Source: Anaerolineae bacterium | GTDB lineage: Bacteria > Chloroflexota > Anaerolineae > Anaerolineales > UBA4823 | NCBI GenBank assembly: GCA_030622805.1 | Contig: JAUXFR010000088.1 | Coordinates: forward strand, 1 to 6,509 | Direction of reading: 5' to 3' | DNA length: 6,509 bases | In this document: piece after piece, positions 1-5,700 of the stretch | How positions within the stretch are numbered: position 1 is the stretch's first letter | Layout of the letters: each line of letters opens with the position of its first letter | Position numbers and translations under genes: made by a program | Notes under the pieces: model-generated | What the model was told of the DNA's origin: nothing | Database searches by the model: none | What the model saw: only the letters and a program-made list of their open reading frames with translations

Positions 1-2460
1 AACAGCATGACCAGTGTGGCACAGGTAGCAGCCGAGAATATCCATAATGTGATAGAAATAGGACAGCTGCAGATCCAGGATCTAGGTGCAAACCCAGTTC
101 TGCACGATCTGGATGATACTTATGAGCTTACCCTGGCATTGGCAGATGACTTAGACAACAAGCCATTTTTTAATCAATTCCTGATATTTAACCAGGACAA
201 AGAACTGGTGATCGCTTATCCAGACGACAATCTTACGGGCGTTCGCATGCCCATTAATGAGTTGTATGGATTAGATGCCGCGCACGACGGGATTCCATAC
301 CAGATCGTTACAATAGAACGTAGAGATCAAAATAAGCAGGCAGCGCAGATATCCTTCATCGTACCAATGATCAACGATAAGGATGATGTCCAGGGAGTCC
401 TTATTGGTCGAACTGACCTGAGCACCAACCACCTTTCAAAACCAATCATAACCAGCTTATCCAGCCTGACCGATATCAATGGAGAGGGATTCCTGGTCGA
501 TAACAATGGTCAAATCCTGATCCACTCGGACCCCAGCGTTGTGCTTTCAGAGTATCCAGGTCGCACCGGAGATCTTGCGGAATTCTACGAAGGCACAGCA
601 AAGGATGGAACTCGCAGTTTAATTTATTATCACCCTGTCGATGGGTATCCCTGGTCAGTTGTTGTCATGGTCCCAAAAATCCAGGCGGATTTGCTCTCCT
701 TAACGATCGGTATTCCAGTATTGGTGATCACGTTCATACTCGCAATAATAGCGATCATCTTCATCCGAATGGGTTTGAAATCGGTGACACTTTCTCTACG
801 GATGATGGCTGTCGAAGCTGAACGAATTTCTATGGGAGACCTTAATCAACCCGTACCAGTAACGGGAGATGATGAGGTTGGCGTATTGGGGCAATCTTTC
901 GAGAAAATGCGTCGAAATTTAAAGAAGCGCCTGGATGAATTGGACAGGTTGTTCTCAGTTAGTCAGGAAGTCGCTTCTACCCTGGTAATAGATGAAGCGA
1001 TCAAGCCTGTATTGGATGCAGCCCTGGTAGCGGGAGCCAGCTCCGTAAGGGTTGTTCTCACTCCGGATGCGATACCTGAACTGCTGGATGATCAGCTTTC
1101 TCCAATCGTTTACGGAGCTGGATCCGCTGGTAATCGCTATGCATACTTGGACGATCAAATACTGGCCAATCTTCGCCGGCATGATCGATTGATTCTTCCC
1201 AGCCTGGACAGACCCCGCCTCTTTGACCTGCCCGACGATGAACCGCATCCAGCTTCATTAATGGCTTTTTCGCTCCGCAAAGACGATACCCACTACGGAG
1301 TTTTTTGGGTTGCCTATGATGAGCAACGTACATTTTCCAAGGATGAGGTAAATTATTTCTTTGCCCTATCATCACAGGCAGCCATTGCGGCATCGAATAC
1401 ACGACTGTATTTATCGGCGGAACTGGAGAGACAGCGTCTCTCCGCTATTATTGCTTCAAGTCCCGATCCAGTATTGGTTACCGATCAACGAAACAGGCTG
1501 ATCCTGGCAAATCCGGCCGCATGGCAGGTGCTCAATATACCTATGAATTATGACGATTCAGCACCAATAGAAAATGTCATTCGCCAACAAGAGCTCGCCG
1601 ATTTACTCCAGGCTTCAGAAACAGAAAAACAAACGCGCGATATCGAACTGCCAGATGGAAAGATTTATCTGGCTATAGCCACTACTGTAATAGCCGATGA
1701 ACAACCCGTAGGGCGTGTTTGCACCCTAAGAGACGTGACACGGTTAAAGGAGTTGAACGCTCTAAAATCCGAATTTGTATCGACGGTCAGCCATGAGCTT
1801 CGTTCCCCGCTTACCCTGATCCATGGATATGCAACCATGGTTGAAATGGTAGGAAAACTGAACGAACAACAAACCAATTACCTGGAAAAAATTATCGAGA
1901 ACGTTGAATCAATGTCTCATCTCGTCAACAATTTACTGGATTTAAGACGTATCGAATCTGGTGTTATTCTACACCTAGAAATGGTACCGGTACGGGAAAT
2001 CGTTCAACAGGTTGTTGATGCACTAAGTGTACATGCTGCACAAAAGAGAATCCAGATCAGGGTTGATATACCAACCGAAATCGTTCCCATGATCGAGGCT
2101 GACTATGCATTACTACAAAAAGCACTCAACAATCTGGTTGACAACGCGATTAAATTTTCACCTCTAGATGGACAGGTAGCCATCCAGGTATACATGAAAC
2201 AGGATAGAATCTATTTTAAGATCAGCGATAATGGCTCCGGTATTTCGCCAGTGGATCAAGCCCAGTTATTTGAGAAGTTTTATCATCGATCAACGATAGA
2301 AGGCATTCCCCAGGGGAGTGGTTTAGGTCTGGCAATCGTAAAATCAATTGCGGACAGACACAAGGGAGATGTCTGGGTAGAAAGCCAGCTGGGTGAGGGG
2401 AGCACATTTTACCTGGCGATCCCATTACGCCAGGCGATCTTATCCACATCTTCTATGTAA
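1..2460 (+). CDS. Membrane sensor histidine kinase (Cache-TM-HAMP-GAF-PAS-HisKA-HATPase), 5' partial
   Basis: This is the sensor of a two-component system: it autophosphorylates a histidine and passes the phosphate to a response regulator not seen here. Numbering is from the ATG at base 7. Residues 1 to about 228 resemble an extracytoplasmic double-Cache domain (GEGFLVDNNGQILIHSDP, then PVDGYPWSVVVMVP). A membrane helix spans about 230-253 and a HAMP linker 254-312. A GAF-like domain follows (about 318-470), then PAS (about 475-585). HisKA carries phospho-acceptor H596 in SHELRSPL. The ATPase domain shows the N-box with N713, G1 DNGSGIS from D741, the F-box FEKF and G2 GSGLGLA from G770. The frame is open to the left edge, and a Cache kinase should have an N-terminal membrane helix, so the ATG at base 7 is probably internal. 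There is no receiver domain at the C-terminus. The ligand cannot be deduced. Confidence 0.93.
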   Translation, partial: NSMTSVAQVAAENIHNVIEIGQLQIQDLGANPVLHDLDDTYELTLALADDLDNKPFFNQFLIFNQDKELVIAYPDDNLTGVRMPINELYGLDAAHDGIPYQIVTIERRDQNKQAAQISFIVPMINDKDDVQGVLIGRTDLSTNHLSKPIITSLSSLTDINGEGFLVDNNGQILIHSDPSVVLSEYPGRTGDLAEFYEGTAKDGTRSLIYYHPVDGYPWSVVVMVPKIQADLLSLTIGIPVLVITFILAIIAIIFIRMGLKSVTLSLRMMAVEAERISMGDLNQPVPVTGDDEVGVLGQSFEKMRRNLKKRLDELDRLFSVSQEVASTLVIDEAIKPVLDAALVAGASSVRVVLTPDAIPELLDDQLSPIVYGAGSAGNRYAYLDDQILANLRRHDRLILPSLDRPRLFDLPDDEPHPASLMAFSLRKDDTHYGVFWVAYDEQRTFSKDEVNYFFALSSQAAIAASNTRLYLSAELERQRLSAIIASSPDPVLVTDQRNRLILANPAAWQVLNIPMNYDDSAPIENVIRQQELADLLQASETEKQTRDIELPDGKIYLAIATTVIADEQPVGRVCTLRDVTRLKELNALKSEFVSTVSHELRSPLTLIHGYATMVEMVGKLNEQQTNYLEKIIENVESMSHLVNNLLDLRRIESGVILHLEMVPVREIVQQVVDALSVHAAQKRIQIRVDIPTEIVPMIEADYALLQKALNNLVDNAIKFSPLDGQVAIQVYMKQDRIYFKISDNGSGISPVDQAQLFEKFYHRSTIEGIPQGSGLGLAIVKSIADRHKGDVWVESQLGEGSTFYLAIPLRQAILSTSSM
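2412..2434 (+). repeat. Perfect 7-bp inverted repeat in the 3' end of the kinase gene
   Basis: CCTGGCG at 2412-2418 is mirrored by CGCCAGG at 2428-2434 around a 9-nt loop, so the mRNA could form a GC-rich hairpin about 26 nt before the stop codon. No T-run follows, so it is not a standard intrinsic terminator. It could protect or pause the 3' end of the transcript, or be chance within coding sequence. Confidence 0.35.
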
Positions 2461-2474
2461 GATAATGTAAGATA
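2455..2474 (+). repeat. 10-bp perfect tandem duplication across the kinase stop codon
   Basis: ATGTAAGATA occurs twice back to back, at 2455-2464 and 2465-2474. The first copy contains the last Met codon and the TAA stop of the kinase. The second repeats ATG-TAA outside the gene. Both TAAGAT copies can pair with ATCTTA at 2437-2442. It looks like a small slippage duplication; a role is not evident. Confidence 0.7.
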
Positions 2475-2498
2475 TTAGTTAATGTTTAGTAATCCGTC

Positions 2499-2528
2499 TT
2501 GACCGATAAACATATTACGAGTTATAAT
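2499..2528 (+). promoter_or_regulatory. Sigma-70-type promoter for rpoC
   Basis: TTGACC at 2499-2504 (consensus TTGACA) and a perfect TATAAT at 2523-2528 are separated by 18 bp, with AT-rich DNA upstream. This is 11 of 12 consensus positions with acceptable spacing, and it faces rpoC. The predicted transcription start is near 2535, which implies a 5' untranslated region of about 263 nt. It is the only strong promoter-like match seen in the intergenic region. It suggests that rpoC is transcribed independently of the kinase gene. The position is inferred from sequence alone. Confidence 0.75.
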
Positions 2529-2552
2529 CCTGGCATAAACTTAAGAAGATTC

Positions 2553-2591
2553 AGTGTAAGCGCTTGAGATAGATACTCATGCGCTTGTATT
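2553..2591 (+). repeat. Imperfect inverted repeat (strong hairpin) just after the predicted rpoC transcription start
   Basis: The arms at 2558-2568 (AAGCGCTTGAG) and 2576-2586 (CTCATGCGCTT) pair at 10 of 11 positions around a 7-nt loop (ATAGATA), with a single T-T mismatch. The stem can be extended outward to 2553/2591 through A-T and G-U pairs. The DNA after it is T-rich but interrupted by G (GTATTTGTTTGTCT). It could be a leaky terminator or attenuator, an operator for a dimeric regulator, or a 5' stabilising hairpin. The hairpin itself is clear; its role is open. Confidence 0.55.
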
Positions 2592-2633
2592 TGTTTGTCT
2601 GGTATGCATCATTATTGACCTGATTTTTTGAAC

Positions 2634-2703
2634 TCCCATCTAGAAATCTTGTGAACCAACGGCTGAGATTTTGCAGCAGGGTTCTTACACTGCTGTGATG
2701 GGA
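2634..2703 (+). promoter_or_regulatory. Candidate structured leader RNA: three-way junction with a possible kissing loop
   Basis: Pairing by eye gives three stems. P1 is TCCCATC at 2634-2640 with GATGGGA at 2697-2703. P2 is 2643-2650 with 2665-2672 (8 pairs, two of them G-U). P3 is 2673-2678 with 2691-2696 (6 pairs, one of them G-U). They pack into a junction with only two unpaired bases (2641-2642). The 14-nt loop of P2 contains GAACC (2653-2657) and the 12-nt loop of P3 contains GGTTC (2680-2684), which are exact complements. This arrangement resembles riboswitch-like folds, but conserved elements of the purine, TPP, cobalamin, T-box and c-di-GMP classes were not recognised. Conservation across species is unknown, and a chance fold is possible. 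Confidence 0.4.
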
Positions 2704-2719
2704 AAATATTGTCTATCAA

Positions 2720-2740
2720 AATTATGCTGAGAATTATGCT
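2720..2740 (+). repeat. 9-bp direct repeat with 12-bp period in the rpoC leader
   Basis: AATTATGCT occurs at 2720-2728 and again at 2732-2740, separated by GAG. The second copy runs directly into the CCCC-GAAA-GGGG hairpin. A 12-bp period is close to one helical turn, which would suit a DNA-binding protein. In RNA the repeat could offer two equivalent partners for alternative pairing. It could also be a simple slippage duplication. Confidence 0.6.
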
Positions 2741-2752
2741 CCCCGAAAGGGG
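2741..2752 (+). promoter_or_regulatory. GNRA-capped hairpin upstream of the rpoC ribosome binding site
   Basis: CCCC-GAAA-GGGG forms a 4-bp all-GC stem closed by a GNRA tetraloop, a typical very stable RNA motif that can dock into a receptor. The GGGG arm (2749-2752) could instead pair with the CCCC at 2781-2784 that touches the Shine-Dalgarno sequence, so two exclusive pairings are possible near the ribosome site. No T-run follows, which argues against a terminator. Confidence 0.5.
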
Positions 2753-2784
2753 TCAACGGAAATAGTTGCGTCTTTATCATCCCC

Positions 2785-2790
2785 AGGAGG
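2785..2790 (+). promoter_or_regulatory. Ribosome binding site of rpoC; decides a GTG start
   Basis: AGGAGG at 2785-2790 is a perfect Shine-Dalgarno core, placed 7 nt before GTG at 2798-2800. It fixes this GTG as the start, because no in-frame ATG occurs before the conserved N-terminal zinc finger. The four C residues directly in front of it could take part in leader pairing. Confidence 0.9.
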
Positions 2791-2797
2791 CAAATCG

Positions 2798-5700
2798 GTG
2801 GAAACCAAAGAATTAACCTCACTTCGAATCAGTCTTGCGTCTCCAGAAACTATCCTAAGTTGGTCTTATGGCGAGGTACAGAAACCTGAGACAATCAATT
2901 ATCGTCGTCTTCGCCCAGAGAAAGATGGACTTTTCTGTGAAGCCATTTTTGGACCAACTCGTGACTGGCAATGCTACTGCGGAAAATATAAAAATATCCG
3001 TTATAAAGGAATTGTATGCGATAAATGCGGTGTCGAAGTTACTCGTTCTTCTGTTCGTCGAGAACGCATGGGACATATCGAATTATCCGCACCAGTTGCT
3101 CACGTATGGTATACCAGGCGTATTCCATCTTACCTTGGTTTGTTACTGGACATTTCCCGGCGCAATCTGGATCGTGTTCTATATTTTGCACAATATGTCG
3201 TAACTTTTGTCGATGAAGACGGTCGTGAGAAAGCATTAAAGCGGCTGGAGGAAAAAATCGCTCAGGAAGAACGGGAGCATAGCGCAAAAACCAATGCAAA
3301 AATCGCAGAACTGAAAGCCAACCGTGACAAAGATATCAGGGATCTGGAAGAAGAAATAACGAATGTTGAACTGCAGTATGATGAATTGATAGCCGAGAAG
3401 CTCGATCCCATCATCAAAGCAGGACAACGAACTGAAAAAAACATTCAAGACCAAATTGGAAGCTCCCCGAAAGCAGCAATACATTTTCCAGATACGGACA
3501 TCGTGATCGTTGAAGCAGGAGAACAAATCTCCGCAAATCACTTGTCAAATGTACAAAGTGTCGTTAAGTTGCGCCTGGAAGAGTTGGAAAACGAACTAAA
3601 AGATCAAAAGCAAAACGAACTGGCGCAAATTAATCTTCAAATTGAAAGCACCCGAGCCGAATCAGATCTTGCATTAGAAGAGATACAATTTACGCTGGAT
3701 GAACAACTTGAAGAAATACGAGAAGAACACAAGAATTTACGCAAAGAATTGGTCGACCTGAAACCGCTCACATTCATGGCTGAATCCCGCTACCGTGAAT
3801 TGAGAGCTCGCTGGGGGCAGGTATTCAGAGCTGATATGGGGGCTGAAGCATTCTACGACATACTCCATCGCCTGGACCTCGATAAACTATCAGAGGAGCT
3901 GTGGTACGAGGTACGCAACTCTCGCAGCAAACAAAAACGAAAAAAAGCAACCAAGCGGTTACAGGTTGTAGAAGATTTCCGTCGTTCAAATAATCAGCCT
4001 GAATGGATGATTTTAAATGTTCTGCCCGTTATTCCACCTGATCTACGTCCAATGGTGCAGCTCGATGGAGGACGTTTCGCGACTTCCGATTTAAACGATC
4101 TTTATCGCCGTGTTATCAATCGCAACAACCGCCTGAAGCGCTTACTTGAACTTGGTGCCCCGGATGTAATCGTTCGAAACGAAAAGCGTATGCTCCAAGA
4201 AGCGGTCGATTCCTTGATCGATAACTCTCAGCGAGGGAAAGCGTTGTCTCGCCGCGGTCGACGTGAATTAAAATCTCTCAGCGACATGCTGAAAGGGAAA
4301 AAAGGTCGCTTCCGTCGCAACTTGCTGGGGAAACGCGTAGACTACTCTGGGCGTTCAGTGATCGTGGTTGGACCAAACCTGAAACTATTCCAATGTGGTC
4401 TACCAAAAGCTATGGCACTTGAGCTCTACAGACCTTTCGTCATTTCTCGCCTCGTTGCACATAATTTAGCGGCAAATGTCAAAGGAGCAAAACGATTCAT
4501 AGAACGTAATCGACCCGAAGTTTGGGAAGTTTTGGAGGAGGTTATTCAAGAACGCCCTGTTCTACTGAACCGTGCACCAACACTTCACCGTCTTGGTATC
4601 CAGGCATTTGAGCCGGTATTGGTCGAAGGTAGTGCCATTCAACTTCACCCTCTGGTTACAACAGCATTCAACGCAGACTTCGACGGTGATCAAATGGCCA
4701 TCCATGTACCTCTTTCAGAAAAGGCGGTTTGGGAAGCCCGGCAATTAATGCTCTCGACAAAGAATATACTGAAGCCAGCCGACGGGGAGCCGATTATTAG
4801 CCCAGCGAAAGACATGGTGCTCGGTGTATATTATCTAACAAAAACTCATAAAGAAGAACACGATGGAGATGGTCGGATCTTTGCCACAATGGATGAGGTC
4901 GCACTCGCCTACCAACTCGATCAGGTGCATATCCACGCAGACATCAAACTCTTGGGTGATACCTGGTATGATGATCAAGGAAACCGGCTGCTTAAACCTC
5001 AAAGCAGGATGATAGATACGACTGTCGGTCGCGTGCTCTTCAACCAGGTTTTGCCACCCGAAATTCAATTTGTAAACATGATGCTGGACAAAGGTGGAAT
5101 CAAAGATTTGGTTGCAGAATTATATGAAATCGTAGGTGAAGACAACACTCCTGAAATCGCAGACGCGATTAAAGATATTGGCTTTGCTTATGCCACACGC
5201 TCGGGATACTCACTCGCCATATCTGACATTACAGTACCAATAACAAAGGAAGAAATAATAAACGATGCCCTCCAGAAAGCAGAATTAGTTTCACAGGATT
5301 TCAGCCGCGGTTTACTAACAGAACAGGAACGAGACGAACGCCAGATAGAAATCTGGCAGCAAACGACTAACCTGCTCGCAAATGAAGTCAGGGAAGCGAT
5401 GGATCCCGACGGCAACCTGGCAGCACAGGCAATCTCTGGCGCGACAAAAGGAGGGTTTGGTACGATCTCACAGCTTGCTGGTATGCGAGGTCTGATGGCT
5501 GATCCATCCGGGCGGATCATCCCACTTCCGATCCGATCAAACTTCCGTGAAGGTCTAACAGCATTGGAGTACTTTATTTCGACACACGGTGCACGTAAAG
5601 GTCTGGCTGATACAGCCCTTCGTACAGCAGATGCTGGTTATCTGACACGCCGATTAGTAGATGTCGCACAGGATATAATCATCAATGATGACGATTGTGG

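Larger units (their letters stand above)
2461..2797 (+). other. Intergenic region: promoter and long structured leader of rpoC
   Basis: These 337 bp separate the kinase stop from the rpoC start and contain no credible gene on either strand. The first ~38 bp are AT-rich. A near-consensus promoter follows (2499-2528), giving a predicted start near 2535 and a leader of about 263 nt. Along that leader lie an imperfect inverted repeat (2553-2591), a T6 run (2624-2629), a possible three-way junction (2634-2703), a 9-nt direct repeat (2720-2740), a CCCC-GAAA-GGGG hairpin (2741-2752), a weak CAAC/GTTG hairpin (2754-2768) and the Shine-Dalgarno sequence (2785-2790). No convincing intrinsic terminator for the kinase gene was seen upstream of the promoter. 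Confidence 0.75.

Noticed and set aside
7..9. ATG at base 7 as the true start of the histidine kinase
   Set aside because: The frame is open to the left edge, no Shine-Dalgarno sequence can be seen in six bases, and the expected N-terminal membrane helix before the Cache domain is missing.
955..1402. Two overlapping - strand open frames of 97 and 114 codons opposite the kinase
   Set aside because: They overlap each other and lie opposite the GAF region of a clear coding gene, with no protein features.
2608..2629. ATCA/TGAT hairpin followed by T6 as an intrinsic terminator
   Set aside because: The stem is only four AT-rich pairs and overlaps the T-run, too weak for a terminator.
2615..2643. 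A second promoter with TTGACC at 2615-2620
   Set aside because: The -35 box matches that of the main promoter, but the hexamer 17 bp downstream (ATCTAG) is a poor -10.
2663..2703. TPP riboswitch, suggested by CTGAGA at 2663-2668
   Set aside because: The rest of the TPP consensus (ACCC, then GAACCTGATCTGG and the conserved 3' part) is absent.
2741..2752. CCCC-GAAA-GGGG as a terminator
   Set aside because: No T-run follows, and it sits inside the leader just upstream of the ribosome binding site.
2868..3203. A 111-codon + strand open frame overlapping the start of rpoC
   Set aside because: It lies in a different frame from rpoC, which has clear conserved motifs here, and its translation shows no family pattern.
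3039..3541. Open frames of 60-101 codons on the - strand opposite rpoC
   Set aside because: They are antisense shadows of the conserved beta' coding sequence, without recognisable domains or ribosome sites.
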